A stretch of DNA of 64,000 nt, from positions 62,001-126,000 of the forward strand of contig NZ_PEDL01000006.1 of NCBI RefSeq assembly GCF_002735925.1. Reading direction: 5' to 3'. A program made the position numbers and the translations under genes. Origin of the DNA: Sporanaerobium hydrogeniformans. GTDB lineage: Bacteria > Bacillota > Clostridia > Lachnospirales > Cellulosilyticaceae. Each line of letters opens with the position of its first letter. The first letter of the stretch is position 1. Shown here piece after piece: positions 1 to 9,055 of this stretch. The notes under the pieces were generated by a model. It ran no database searches. It saw only the letters and a program-made list of their open reading frames with translations, and was not told the origin of the DNA.

Positions 1-2380
1 TAACAATACGCCCTTTGACATAAATCTCTTTCACGATTATTTTACCTTCTAATTTAGCAGCGACTAGCTCTTTCGCTTTTGCAATTACCTCTGCCTCTGG
101 GGCTTCTGGGGAAACTGTCATTCTGCCTGTAATTTTACCTGTGATTTGAATAGCTATTTCAATTTCATCTTCTTTCATTTTTTCTTCATCATAAGTCGGC
201 CATGTATTAGCAAAAACACTCCCTTTTTCCCCTACTGCTTCCCAAAGCTCTTCACTGATGTGAGGTGTAAATGGAGCAAGCAGTACAATAAGAGTTTTGA
301 TGGTTTCACTATCTAGCCCTCCTTCTTTCTTCTGAAGGTCAGCCAGCTTGTTGGTATATTCCATAAAGCCACTTACTACTGTATTGAGATTAAAACCTTC
401 CATACGAATAGTAATATCTCTTATTAACTTATGGCGAAGTCTCTCCATTTCTCTTGTTTCTGCTACAGGTTTGTTTTCATCCACTAAGCGCCATACTTTA
501 TTGAGGAAACGGTTAACACCTTCAATTCCTCTATCATCCCATTCCGAATCTAATTCTGGTGGTCCAATGAAAAGTTCATACATGCGAAGCGAATCACAGC
601 CATATTTTTCAACAAGCTCATCAGGAGAAATCACATTCCCCTTTGATTTACTCATCTTAGCACCGTTTTTAGTCACCATTCCTTGATTAAAGAGACGTGT
701 AAAAGGTTCTTCAAAATCAACTACACCGATATCATATAAAAATTTAGTGTAGAAACGTGCATAAAGTAGGTGAAGAACAGCATGTTCAATCCCTCCTACA
801 TACATGTCCACAGGTAGCCATTTTTTCATATCTTCTTTACTAACAAGCTCTTTGTCATTGTGTGGATTTGGATAGCGTAAGAAGTACCAAGAAGAGCCTG
901 CCCATTGTGGCATGGTATTGGTTTCTCTCTTGGCTGGTCCACCACATTTAGGACAAGTGGTGTTCACCCATTCATCGATTGCTGCAAGTGGTGATTCACC
1001 TGTACCTGTTGGTTCATAACTCTCTACTTCTGGAAGACGAATAGGAAGCTCTTCTTCCTTAACACCTACGATGCCACAGCATTTGCAGTGGACCACTGGT
1101 ATAGGCTCTCCCCAGTAACGTTGACGTGAAAATACCCAGTCACGAAGCTTATAATTAGTAGTTTTTTTACCAATATTTTTTGTTTCTAGGAATTCAGGAA
1201 TGGCTTTTTTGGCTTCTTCTGAAGACATACCATTAAAATCACCAGAGTTAATCATAAGACCAGGTTCTGTATAAGCTTCTGTAAGTTCTTCTTCTTTACC
1301 TGTCTTAGAAATAACTTGAATAATAGGTAAGTCAAATTTCTTTGCAAAAGCAAAGTCTCTCTCATCATGAGCAGGTACACACATAATCGCACCTGTACCA
1401 TAATCAGCAAGAACATAGTCTGAAATCCATACTGGGATTTTTACTCCATTAAGTGGATTAATGGCATAGCAACCTAAAAATACACCCGTTTTATCTTTAT
1501 CTGCCATACGGTCTACAGAAGACTTTGTTGAGGCATCAAAGACATACTTTTCTACTTCTGCTCTTTGCTCCTTGGTTACAAGGTTTAATACCGCCTTGTG
1601 TTCAGGTGCTAACACCATGAAGCTTGCACCATAAAGCGTATCTGGACGTGTAGTAAAGACTTTCACCTTTTCATCACTGCCTTCAATCTCAAAGTCAATT
1701 TCTGCACCGTAGCTTTTACCAATCCAGTCTGCTTGCATTTTTTTTACTTTTTCTGGCCAATTCAAATTCTCAAGGTCATTTAAAAGTCTTTCTGCATAGT
1801 TGGTGATTTTAAGCATCCATTGACGAAGGTTTTTCTTAGTAACAGTTGATCCACAACGTTCACAGCAACCTTCCTTCACTTCTTCATTAGCAAGTCCTGT
1901 TTTACAAGATGGACACCAATTAATAGGCATTTCCTTTTCATAGGCTAAGCCATTTTCAAACATTTTAAGAAAAATCCATTGTGTCCATTTATAAAACTCT
2001 GGATCTGTTGTGTTGACTTCTTTATCCCAATCATAGATGGCACTAATATCATGTAATTGACGTTTAAAATTTGCTACATTTTCTGCTGTTGCAATGGCAG
2101 GATGAACTTTCTTTTGAATGGCATAGTTTTCTGCTGGAAGACCAAAGGCATCCCATCCCATTGGATGAAGCACATAATGTCCTCCCAAGATTTTATAACG
2201 ACTCCACACATCAGAAAGCACATATCCTCTCCAATGTCCTACATGAAGCCCGTTTCCTGATGGATAAGGGAACATATCTAAACAATAATAAGGCTTTCTA
2301 TCAGGTGTTTCTACATTAATAGGTGCCTTTTCCCAGTTTGCTCTCCATTTCTGCTCAATTTGCTTATGATCGTATTTCAT
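1..2380 (-). CDS. leuS: Leucyl-tRNA synthetase, 3' end cut by window edge
   Basis: Attaches leucine to tRNA-Leu in the cytoplasm. About 793 residues are visible and the frame is still open at base 1; clostridial LeuS proteins are usually about 800-805 residues, so only around ten C-terminal residues should be missing. The class I HIGH-type motif reads HVGH at residues 46-49, and KMSKS is intact at residues 575-579. Cys-rich zinc-type segments (WCPSC with GCCERCG, then CKCCG with CPKCGG) and the WAGSSWYFLRY segment typical of LeuS are present. The ATG at 2378-2380 follows an AAAGGAGGAGAC ribosome binding site. Transcription passes through a T-box leader just upstream, so expression should respond to uncharged tRNA-Leu. 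Identification is certain. Confidence 0.97.
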   Translation of the reverse strand, partial: MKYDHKQIEQKWRANWEKAPINVETPDRKPYYCLDMFPYPSGNGLHVGHWRGYVLSDVWSRYKILGGHYVLHPMGWDAFGLPAENYAIQKKVHPAIATAENVANFKRQLHDISAIYDWDKEVNTTDPEFYKWTQWIFLKMFENGLAYEKEMPINWCPSCKTGLANEEVKEGCCERCGSTVTKKNLRQWMLKITNYAERLLNDLENLNWPEKVKKMQADWIGKSYGAEIDFEIEGSDEKVKVFTTRPDTLYGASFMVLAPEHKAVLNLVTKEQRAEVEKYVFDASTKSSVDRMADKDKTGVFLGCYAINPLNGVKIPVWISDYVLADYGTGAIMCVPAHDERDFAFAKKFDLPIIQVISKTGKEEELTEAYTEPGLMINSGDFNGMSSEEAKKAIPEFLETKNIGKKTTNYKLRDWVFSRQRYWGEPIPVVHCKCCGIVGVKEEELPIRLPEVESYEPTGTGESPLAAIDEWVNTTCPKCGGPAKRETNTMPQWAGSSWYFLRYPNPHNDKELVSKEDMKKWLPVDMYVGGIEHAVLHLLYARFYTKFLYDIGVVDFEEPFTRLFNQGMVTKNGAKMSKSKGNVISPDELVEKYGCDSLRMYELFIGPPELDSEWDDRGIEGVNRFLNKVWRLVDENKPVAETREMERLRHKLIRDITIRMEGFNLNTVVSGFMEYTNKLADLQKKEGGLDSETIKTLIVLLAPFTPHISEELWEAVGEKGSVFANTWPTYDEEKMKEDEIEIAIQITGKITGRMTVSPEAPEAEVIAKAKELVAAKLEGKIIVKEIYVKGRIV

Positions 2381-2404
2381 ACTTGTCTCCTCCTTTAAAA
2401 TAAA

Positions 2405-2688
2405 ACAAAAACCTTCCGCTCTTAATCATCATTAAGAGACGAAAGGTTGTATTTCCGCGTTACCACTCTCATTTGCATCCTCTAAGGCTGCACACTTCAC
2501 TCTTCTATAACGGGAAGACCCGCTGCCACCTACTTTTATTTCAGTACAGAACTTAACGATGAGTTCATAAAATTTGCTTTACTATTTCACACCATCCAAT
2601 AGCTCTCTGAAAAAGCGCCTCTTACTACTATTTCGTTTCATTGTCTTTAGCTTTTTTCATTTAAAAGTGTTTTCTTACACTATTTTCA
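2405..2688 (-). promoter_or_regulatory. T-box riboswitch of leuS (CTC leucine specifier)
   Basis: On the minus strand the leader carries the conserved T-box core AGAGTGGTAACGCGGAAAT (2451-2469), followed by a terminator hairpin (arms 2411-2426 and 2431-2447) ending in a T-run. The core would pair with the terminator's 5' side to form the antiterminator. Upstream lies a stem I-like region with an AGTAGTAAGAGG segment. A GAA-CTC-ATC stretch places a CTC leucine codon (complement of 2561-2563) where the specifier loop should be. Uncharged tRNA-Leu would favour read-through into leuS. The specifier was assigned by eye. Confidence 0.9.
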
Positions 2689-2694
2689 TAGCAA

Positions 2695-2723
2695 ATTCTA
2701 TCACATAAAATATTTAAAATCAA
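2695..2723 (-). promoter_or_regulatory. Promoter of the leuS T-box transcript
   Basis: TTGATT (2718-2723) and TAGAAT (2695-2700) are separated by exactly 17 bases on the minus strand, matching a housekeeping sigma-A promoter. The site starts 3 bases beyond the stop codon of the DUF4349 gene. Transcription from about 2688 gives a leader of roughly 300 nt, the expected size for a T-box. Confidence 0.7.
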
Positions 2724-2725
2724 CG

Positions 2726-3676
2726 CTATTTCTCTTGTTTTTCCGGCAAAACCTCTTCTTTTTTGTTTTTCTTTAACACTTTATTTTTAGTATGTCTATT
2801 CAAGCGGATAGTGAAAAAGGCAATAACGGCCACAAAGGGTACAAAAACAACTAAAAAAGGAATGCAAGCAACTACTGCCAATATAAAATTCTTTGCTAAA
2901 TCAATGACATTTTCAACTGAACGATTAAAGGTTTTTACTAATCGATCTCCAAAAGTAATCACCGGCTTTACCTCTTGCACCTTTTGTACCTCCTGAATAT
3001 GAATATTAATCGTACTCATATCCACTAGTTGATCATATTTCTGAAGGGTTCCCTCTGCTTTTTCAAGCTCATAGGTAACCTCTCCTAGCTCCTTCTCTAT
3101 CTCAAAAAGCTCCTCTAAAGAACCTGATTGCTCGAGTAAACTTAAAAGCCTTTCATGGCGAGTCTTAAGACTTTTAAGACGAATTTCTGTATCTACATAT
3201 TGGTTGGTAATATCCTCACTATTGGTACTGGTTCGCGTAACGCTCCCATACTCTTGTGGACTATTTAAAAAACTATCAAAATGCTTTTGAGGTATACGTA
3301 CCTCTAAGTAGGCAGAGCGCATATTTTGATACTCCTCGTAGTAATTACCTCCTTCTACATTGGAGTTTTGAATATAGCCTTCTAAACTTTGGATTTTTTT
3401 TCCTAAAGCCTCTACACAAGCTTTAAACTCTTTTGTTTGAATTTCCATTTCTCCTGTCTTAATCATCTTACGATTGTAAGCCATATTCGTATCAATAACA
3501 GGATTCCCCTCACTTAGCTCTGCTTCTTCTATAGCTGTATCTGCCACTTGGCTTTCACTCTTCGTCTCTGAAGTAGCCGTCTCATATCGATTACTTTTAG
3601 ATGATGCACTACACCCCGTACTTAAAATGATTAAACTCAGTATCCATACTCCAATTTGACCCTTTTTAAATTTCAT
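2726..3676 (-). CDS. DUF4349 family lipoprotein
   Basis: A 316-residue membrane-anchored protein of unknown molecular function. The N-terminus is a lipoprotein signal: basic MKFKKG, a hydrophobic stretch, then the lipobox LSTGC with the lipidated Cys at about residue 22. A low-complexity Ser/Glu linker follows. The DUF4349 domain covers about residues 65-265, contains predicted coiled coil, and includes the family-typical segment YLEVRIPQKHFDSFL. A strong transmembrane helix at about residues 268-290 and a Lys-rich cytoplasmic tail end the protein. Clostridial members are thought to sit in the cell envelope; no catalytic residues are evident. It is transcribed alone, between tspO and leuS. 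Confidence 0.85.
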   Translation of the reverse strand: MKFKKGQIGVWILSLIILSTGCSASSKSNRYETATSETKSESQVADTAIEEAELSEGNPVIDTNMAYNRKMIKTGEMEIQTKEFKACVEALGKKIQSLEGYIQNSNVEGGNYYEEYQNMRSAYLEVRIPQKHFDSFLNSPQEYGSVTRTSTNSEDITNQYVDTEIRLKSLKTRHERLLSLLEQSGSLEELFEIEKELGEVTYELEKAEGTLQKYDQLVDMSTINIHIQEVQKVQEVKPVITFGDRLVKTFNRSVENVIDLAKNFILAVVACIPFLVVFVPFVAVIAFFTIRLNRHTKNKVLKKNKKEEVLPEKQEK

Positions 3677-3810
3677 CTACCTTCCTCCTACCTCATTTAT
3701 AACTCATTATAAACTATTTTATACTCACTTAGACGTATTAATTGATTATTAGTTCCAATTTTTTGTATTATTCATTTATTCTTCCCTTTACTAGCCTTTT
3801 ATAAAAAAAA

Positions 3811-3842
3811 GGCGATTACTCTTTACCACGCAGTAATCGCTT
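3811..3842 (-). terminator. Rho-independent terminator after tspO
   Basis: The inverted repeat GCGATTACT (3812-3820) / AGTAATCGC (3832-3840) is followed on the minus strand by GCC and a run of eight T. It lies about 45 bases past the reconstructed tspO stop. Confidence 0.8.
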
Positions 3843-3886
3843 TATATCCAATGATTTCCTTTACTACTCGTTGTGTTTTAAACTCC

Positions 3887-4359
3887 TTACCTATTTAAAA
3901 AATAAATAGCCAAATTTAAATACCCTGCAAAAGTTACCCATAACAAATAAGGAATTTGAAGCCAAGCAGCTAATGGACTCACCTCATAAAATGCACGAAT
4001 CATAAAAATGATAAGAATCCATAATATAACTAACACTCCAAAGGCCAATAAATATTCCCAAAATTAAAGAACACAATGGACCACAAAAAATTAAATAAGA
4101 GCTGAAACCCATAAATACTAAGTGCTTTTTCTTTAGTCCTCTGAGGCGCCTCGGCTTCATATACCAAATATGCTGATATCCCCATCAAACTATACAAGAT
4201 CGTCCAAACAATAGGAAAAACAAGACCTGGTGGTGCTAAAGGCGGCTTCTTAAGTGCCTCAAAAACCTCCATGCTATTTTGGGTTAAAAAACCTGCAAAA
4301 AAACCAATCCCCAAACTAATTACTAAGCTAATTATCAAACTTTTCCAATTTATTTTCAT
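3887..4359 (-). pseudogene. tspO: TspO/MBR family membrane protein, frameshifted
   Basis: TspO proteins are five-helix membrane proteins that bind tetrapyrroles. The first frame encodes MKINWKSLIISL through FFNFGN and stops after 109 residues at an unrelated WPLEC tail. The missing C-terminus is present in another frame down to 3887: it reads LLAFGVLVILWILIIFMI, then LAAWLQIPYLLWVTFAGYLN, the family's usual last two helices. Adding one base near 4060, where the minus strand has GGGAATATT, restores a 157-residue protein of normal family length. This is either a real one-base deletion, a young pseudogene, or a sequencing error beside a short homopolymer. The start has a good AGGGGGA ribosome binding site. 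Confidence 0.85.
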
Positions 4360-4458
4360 CCTACATTCCCCCTAATGTATTCTATGCAGCCTGTCTCCCC
4401 TAAATACCTCTCCACTGAATACTCATTACCTTTTCATCATCCCTCTAGTAGTGGAATT

Positions 4459-4875
4459 CTAATGAGGCTTCACCAGACTTATTCCTCTAACCCTCCTTTT
4501 TCCAAGCAGTGTATCCATTTCATCCATCACCTGAGTGTAGGGATTTTTAGCATCCCCTTTCATAAGAATGTACTCTACTTGTTTTAATTGCTTCCCATAT
4601 TGCTTCAAAAAGGTACGCATGGGTGTAGCCAAGGTACCTGCCCATACTGGCATACATAAAACTACATGGTCATATTGACTCAAATCTTTCTCAATAGGTG
4701 CTATAGGCGTTTCTAACTTTCTAACTGCTTGATAACCTGATTTAATAAAACCTAGAATCCCTTTACGCTTTACCAAATCTTGAATCTCTATTAAGTCACA
4801 TACTTCTTCCTTAGCGTAATCCTCTGCTGCTTTTTTTACGTTACCATCTTTTGAATAGTATACAATTACCTTCAT
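4459..4875 (-). CDS. Flavodoxin-family protein
   Basis: A 138-residue small flavoprotein, probably binding FMN and acting in cytoplasmic electron transfer. The N-terminus MKVIVYYSKDGNVKKAAE gives the first beta strand and the phosphate-binding loop. YDHVVLCMPVWAGTLATPMR at about residues 69-88 is the second FMN-contacting loop seen in flavodoxin-like proteins of this size. The family assignment is firm; the redox partner is unknown. The gene stands alone upstream of tspO. It could be annotated as a flavodoxin-like NAD(P)H dehydrogenase, but no NAD(P)H site is visible. Confidence 0.8.
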   Translation of the reverse strand: MKVIVYYSKDGNVKKAAEDYAKEEVCDLIEIQDLVKRKGILGFIKSGYQAVRKLETPIAPIEKDLSQYDHVVLCMPVWAGTLATPMRTFLKQYGKQLKQVEYILMKGDAKNPYTQVMDEMDTLLGKRRVRGISLVKPH

Positions 4876-4977
4876 ATAAATTTACCTCCTATTATATTCA
4901 TAATTTATTATATATACACACTAATCAGTATTGTCAATATAATTTTATTTATATGTCTCAATGATTTTACAAAAAAA

Positions 4978-5006
4978 GGCAGAGACTTATTGTCTCTACC
5001 TTTTTA
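4978..5006 (-). terminator. Terminator after the opp operon
   Basis: The hairpin GGCAGAGAC (4978-4986) / GTCTCTACC (4992-5000) has T-runs on both sides, so it can work in either direction. It lies 23 bases past the stop of the last ABC transporter gene. Confidence 0.8.
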
Positions 5007-5022
5007 CTAAATAACCTTTTAT

Positions 5023-6015
5023 TTATTGAACTTGTTTATGACATGCTACATAATGCTTGTTTCCTGTTACATCTATAATTTCTGGACATTGTTTGTCACA
5101 CGCCTCTAACTTACCTACATAGCAACGCGTACTGAAACGACAGCCTTGTGGCGGGTTAATAGGGCTAGGTACATCTCCTTTTAAAAGAATACGTTCCTTA
5201 TTTCTCTTAAGTTTAGGATCTATAACAGGTGTAGAAGAAAGTAATGCTTTCGTATAGGGATGCAAAGGATGATCATATAACTCATGCTTTTCTGCAAGCT
5301 CTTGAAGCTTTCCTAAATACATTACCCCTACTCGGTCACTAATATGTTTTACCACGTTAAGCCCATGCGCAATAAATAAGTAGGTTAGACCAAACTCTTC
5401 TTTCAAATCTACAAGAAGATTAAGTACTTGTGCTTGAATCGATACGTCCAGTGCAGAAACAGGCTCATCACACACGATAAGCTTAGGTTCTACCGCTAAG
5501 GCCCTTGCTATTCCTACTCTTTGACGCTGCCCTCCTGAAAATTCATGAGGATAGCGATTACGTTGATGACTTGCAAGTCCTACACAGTTTAAAAGATAGA
5601 GCACCCGCTTTTCAATTTCATGAGCTGGCAAAAGCTTATTAATATGGATAGGTTCTGCGATAATATCTCCTATTGTCATACGTGGATTAAGGGAGGCATA
5701 AGGATCTTGAAAAACGAGTTGAATATCCTTACAGTAAGCTCGTCTTTCTTTTTGGCTTAGCTTACCTAAATCCACTCCATTATAAATAATCTCCCCACTT
5801 GTAGGTGCATAAACATTGGCTAACATCTTACCAATAGTTGTTTTGCCACAACCACTCTCACCTACAAGACCAAAGGCTTCTTGTTTATAAATTTTAAAAG
5901 AAACATCATCTACTGCTTTTAAAACCTTGGTAGGTTTCCCAAAGAAATTTTTCTCAACTGTAAAATGTTTCGAAAGGTGATTAATCTCTAATAATACTTC
6001 ATTATTTACTGCCAT
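5023..6015 (-). CDS. oppF: Oligopeptide/dipeptide ABC transporter ATPase (OppF/DppF type)
   Basis: One of two ATPases powering the peptide importer encoded by this operon. In 330 residues it has Walker A GESGCGKTT, signature LSGGQ-type FSGGQRQR, Walker B LIVCDEP, and an H-loop AHGLNV. The last 70 residues hold the oligopeptide/dipeptide C-terminal domain with Cys-rich GCRFSTRCYVGKLEACDKQCP, found in OppD/OppF proteins and able to hold an iron-sulfur cluster in some. The ATG overlaps the oppD stop by one base (TAATG), pointing to translational coupling. The naming as Opp or Dpp is by family; the substrate range cannot be read from the sequence. Confidence 0.93.
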   Translation of the reverse strand: MAVNNEVLLEINHLSKHFTVEKNFFGKPTKVLKAVDDVSFKIYKQEAFGLVGESGCGKTTIGKMLANVYAPTSGEIIYNGVDLGKLSQKERRAYCKDIQLVFQDPYASLNPRMTIGDIIAEPIHINKLLPAHEIEKRVLYLLNCVGLASHQRNRYPHEFSGGQRQRVGIARALAVEPKLIVCDEPVSALDVSIQAQVLNLLVDLKEEFGLTYLFIAHGLNVVKHISDRVGVMYLGKLQELAEKHELYDHPLHPYTKALLSSTPVIDPKLKRNKERILLKGDVPSPINPPQGCRFSTRCYVGKLEACDKQCPEIIDVTGNKHYVACHKQVQ

Positions 6016-6989
6016 TAATGAATCACCTCCAAATCATTTGTGTAAAGATGGCATCTTACTTTTCTACCATCCTTTTCTCTTATAGCTGGCTCTTGTTCTT
6101 TACAAATGGACATGCACTTTTCACAACGGTCAGAAAAAGCACAGCCTGCTGGCATATTCATAGGGTTAGGTACCATTCCTTTTATCATATAAAGTTTTTC
6201 TTTATCTTCATCTGCTCTAGGAATAGAAGCTAGTAGGCCCATCGTATAAGGGTGCAGTGGTTTTTCAAAAAGCTCTTCTACCTTGGCTTCTTCTACTACC
6301 TTACCACAATACATAACGACTACTCGGTCTGCCGCTTCTGCTACAACTCCTAAATCATGAGTGATAAGAAGGACTGCCATGCCTAGCTTCTCACGTAGGC
6401 GATAAATAATATCTAGTATTTGTGCTTGAATCGTTACATCAAGAGCTGTCGTTGGTTCATCTGCAATAAGGAGCTCTGGATTACAGGCTAGAGCCATAGC
6501 AATCATAACACGCTGCCTCATCCCACCAGACATTTGATGGGGGTAATCCTTTACACGTTGACTTGGTGAGGGAATCCCTACAAGTTCTAGCATCTCTACT
6601 GCTCTTTGCATCGCCTCTTGTTTAGAAAGTTTCATATGCAAAATAATACTTTCAGTAAGCTGATCCCCGATGCGAAGAACAGGATTAAGAGAGGTCATAG
6701 GTTCTTGAAAAATCATAGAAATTTGATTGCCACGTATGGCACGCATTTCACTTGCAGATTTATCTAGTAAATTTTCTCCTTTAAAGAGAATCTCTCCTTC
6801 TGTTACCTTTGCATTTCTCGCTAAAAGTCCCATGATAGAAAGAGAGGTTACACTTTTACCTGAACCACTTTCTCCTACAATAGCAAGGATTTCTCCTTTT
6901 TCACATTGAAAGCTTACATCATTAACAGCTTTTACCATTCCTTTTTTCATTTTAAATTCAGTTTTTACATTCTTTACTTCCAATAACAT
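6015..6989 (-). CDS. oppD: Oligopeptide/dipeptide ABC transporter ATPase (OppD/DppD type)
   Basis: Partner ATPase of the peptide importer; 324 residues from the chosen start. It has Walker A GESGSGKS, signature MSGGMRQR, Walker B LLIADEP, and the C-terminal peptide-transporter domain with [15 protein letters not shown] chose the ATG at 6989 (protein [12 protein letters not shown]) because AAAGAGGTGA sits just upstream. A longer frame to 7049 would overlap oppC and lacks a ribosome binding site. It lies third-to-last in the operon oppA-B-C-D-F. Confidence 0.93.
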   Translation of the reverse strand: MLLEVKNVKTEFKMKKGMVKAVNDVSFQCEKGEILAIVGESGSGKSVTSLSIMGLLARNAKVTEGEILFKGENLLDKSASEMRAIRGNQISMIFQEPMTSLNPVLRIGDQLTESIILHMKLSKQEAMQRAVEMLELVGIPSPSQRVKDYPHQMSGGMRQRVMIAMALACNPELLIADEPTTALDVTIQAQILDIIYRLREKLGMAVLLITHDLGVVAEAADRVVVMYCGKVVEEAKVEELFEKPLHPYTMGLLASIPRADEDKEKLYMIKGMVPNPMNMPAGCAFSDRCEKCMSICKEQEPAIREKDGRKVRCHLYTNDLEVIH

Positions 6990-7008
6990 CGACTCACCTC
7001 TTTTCACA

Positions 7009-7899
7009 TCAACTTCTTGCTTTAGGGTCAAAGGCATCTCGAAGGCCATCCCCTAATAAATTAAAGGCCATAACCGTAAGTGTAATAGCAATACCTGGAA
7101 AAATAAGCATATAAGGTGCTTCAAAAATAAATACTCTTGCACGTCCTAACATGTCACCCCATTCTGCATAAGGAGGCTGTACACCTAACCCTAAAAATCC
7201 AAGAGCAGCTGTCTCTAACACTGCTGTTGAAATCCCCAAAGTCGCACGTACAATAATCGGAGAAAGTACATTGGGTAAAATATGTTTAAAAATAATTTTG
7301 GTATCACTATTTCCAATCACCTTGGCAGCCTGTACATACTCACTATCTTTAATGGCCATAATACTACCTCGTACAATACGTGCATACTCTGGAGTCGTTA
7401 CAAGACCAATGGCAATAACTGCTTTATCAATCCCTCTTCCTAAAGCTGCCATAAAAGTAATCGCTAAAAGGATATTAGGAATGGACATCATAATATCCAT
7501 GAGTCGCATAATAAAAGTGTCTATTTTTCCACCTTTATAACCTGCTATTGCACCTAGCACTGTTCCTATACAAAGTGCAAAGCTTACTGCAGTGAGACCT
7601 ACTACTAAAGAAACTCTTGTTCCGTCAATAACACGAGAAAAAATATCTCTTCCTTGTTCATCAGTTCCAAACCAATGAGCTACTGAAGGAGGTTGTTTGT
7701 TAACAGATAAATCTGCATAGTTCGGATCATAGGGCATAAGCCACTTACCAAAAAGTGCAATAAAGATAAGAAAACCAATAATGACCATCCCTACCACTGC
7801 TGCTTTATTTTGAATAAGTGCTGACCACATTTGCTTTATTTCGGATTCTGGTTTCTCTAATTTCCCTTGTTTGTTTTCATTCATTTGTGCTTCACTCAT
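7009..7899 (-). CDS. oppC: Peptide ABC transporter permease (OppC/DppC type)
   Basis: Inner membrane channel subunit, 296 residues. A charged cytoplasmic N-terminus (about 40 residues) and a first helix VVGMVIIGFLIFIALF are followed by the OppC N-terminal domain motif HWFGTDEQGRDIFSR, and the permease domain with the EAA loop at about residues 190-215 (YVQAAKVIGNSDTKIIFKHI). About six membrane helices. It lies 15 bases downstream of oppB and ahead of oppD. Confidence 0.93.
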   Translation of the reverse strand: MSEAQMNENKQGKLEKPESEIKQMWSALIQNKAAVVGMVIIGFLIFIALFGKWLMPYDPNYADLSVNKQPPSVAHWFGTDEQGRDIFSRVIDGTRVSLVVGLTAVSFALCIGTVLGAIAGYKGGKIDTFIMRLMDIMMSIPNILLAITFMAALGRGIDKAVIAIGLVTTPEYARIVRGSIMAIKDSEYVQAAKVIGNSDTKIIFKHILPNVLSPIIVRATLGISTAVLETAALGFLGLGVQPPYAEWGDMLGRARVFIFEAPYMLIFPGIAITLTVMAFNLLGDGLRDAFDPKARS

Positions 7900-7914
7900 A
7901 GTTTCCCCTCCTTC

Positions 7915-8919
7915 TTAAGAATATTTAATACGTGGATCAAGAAAAGCATAGATAATATCTACTACAAGATTCATCATAACAAAAATAAAAGCAACTAATA
8001 ATACAACTCCCTGTACAATAGGGAAGTCTGACTTCATAATAGCTTCTACTGTATATTTACCGATACCTGGCCATGCAAAAACCGTTTCAGTTAGTACAGC
8101 ACCGCCCATTAAAGAGCCTAACTGTATCCCAATAACGGTTACAATAGGAATAAGTGCATTTGAAAGGGCATGTTTACGAATAACTTTTCTTTCTACGATT
8201 CCTTTTGCCCTTGCTGTACGTATGTAATCTTGCGAAAGAGTTTCCAACATAGTACTACGTGTCATTCGAGCAATAATAGCCATTGAATACATCGCTAAAG
8301 CAATAGATGGCAATACTAAATGCCTAACAGCCGAGCTAAAAGATTCCATATTGCCTTTGATGAGACTATCTATAAGGTAAAAACCTGTTACATTTTCAGG
8401 TCTTAATAAGGTTTCAATTCTACCTTGTGCAGGTAACCACCCTAATGTTCCTGAGAAGAAAATAATAAGTAAAATACCTAACCAAAAGATAGGCATCGAT
8501 ACCCCTACTAAAGAAAGTACCATGCTCATATTATCTATCCATGAGTTCTTTTTAACTGCCGAAAGAACTCCCAAACTCATTCCAAACACTGACGCAATAA
8601 TAATGGCACAAAAAGCTAACTCTAAAGTAGCTGGAAAACGTGAGAAAATTTCTTTGGCTACTGGCTTTTTACTATAATAAGACGTTCCAAAATCTCCTTT
8701 AAATACGCCTTTCATATACTCCACATACTGAGTAACTACAGGCTGATCTAAACCATTGGCAGCTCGCCACTCTACCATTTTCTCCTCAGTCGCATGTTGC
8801 CCAAGTACGATACCCGCTGGGTCTGGAGAGAATACACGCATAATGGCAAAAATGATAATAGAAACACCTAATAATACAGGAATCAATAAGAGTAACCGCT
8901 TAATAATATATTTGATCAT
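7915..8919 (-). CDS. oppB: Peptide ABC transporter permease (OppB/DppB type)
   Basis: Second channel subunit, 334 residues, beginning MIKYIIKRLLLLIPVLLGVS, the standard OppB opening. The EAA loop includes DYIRTARAKGIVERKVIRKH, and the C-terminus TVFAWPGIGKYTVEAI is typical. I chose 8919 rather than an in-frame ATG at 8946: AAAGGAGAG stands at the right spacing before 8919, and homologues start at MIKYI. It follows oppA after a hairpin that could limit read-through. Confidence 0.93.
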   Translation of the reverse strand: MIKYIIKRLLLLIPVLLGVSIIIFAIMRVFSPDPAGIVLGQHATEEKMVEWRAANGLDQPVVTQYVEYMKGVFKGDFGTSYYSKKPVAKEIFSRFPATLELAFCAIIIASVFGMSLGVLSAVKKNSWIDNMSMVLSLVGVSMPIFWLGILLIIFFSGTLGWLPAQGRIETLLRPENVTGFYLIDSLIKGNMESFSSAVRHLVLPSIALAMYSMAIIARMTRSTMLETLSQDYIRTARAKGIVERKVIRKHALSNALIPIVTVIGIQLGSLMGGAVLTETVFAWPGIGKYTVEAIMKSDFPIVQGVVLLVAFIFVMMNLVVDIIYAFLDPRIKYS

Positions 8920-8984
8920 TCTTGTTTGCTCTCCTTTCAAAATCATTTTTTAGTTTTATATTAGTAGGACCATTTAAATAGAAC

Positions 8985-9030
8985 AAAGGGCTGTGACAAA
9001 AGCTCCATTACTTTTTATCACAGCTCCTTT
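8985..9030 (-). terminator. Intercistronic hairpin between oppA and oppB (attenuating)
   Basis: AAAGGGCTGTGA (8985-8996) pairs with TCACAGCTCCTTT (9018-9030) around a 21-base loop, with only short T stretches after it. It fits a partial terminator or 3'-end stabiliser that makes the binding protein more abundant than the permeases, as is common in such operons. Confidence 0.6.
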
Positions 9031-9055
9031 TCCCTATTTCAATTATTTCGTTATC

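Noticed and set aside
348-686. A 112-residue plus-strand frame inside leuS
   Set aside because: It lies antisense to conserved LeuS sequence including KMSKS, with no ribosome binding site and no family resemblance.
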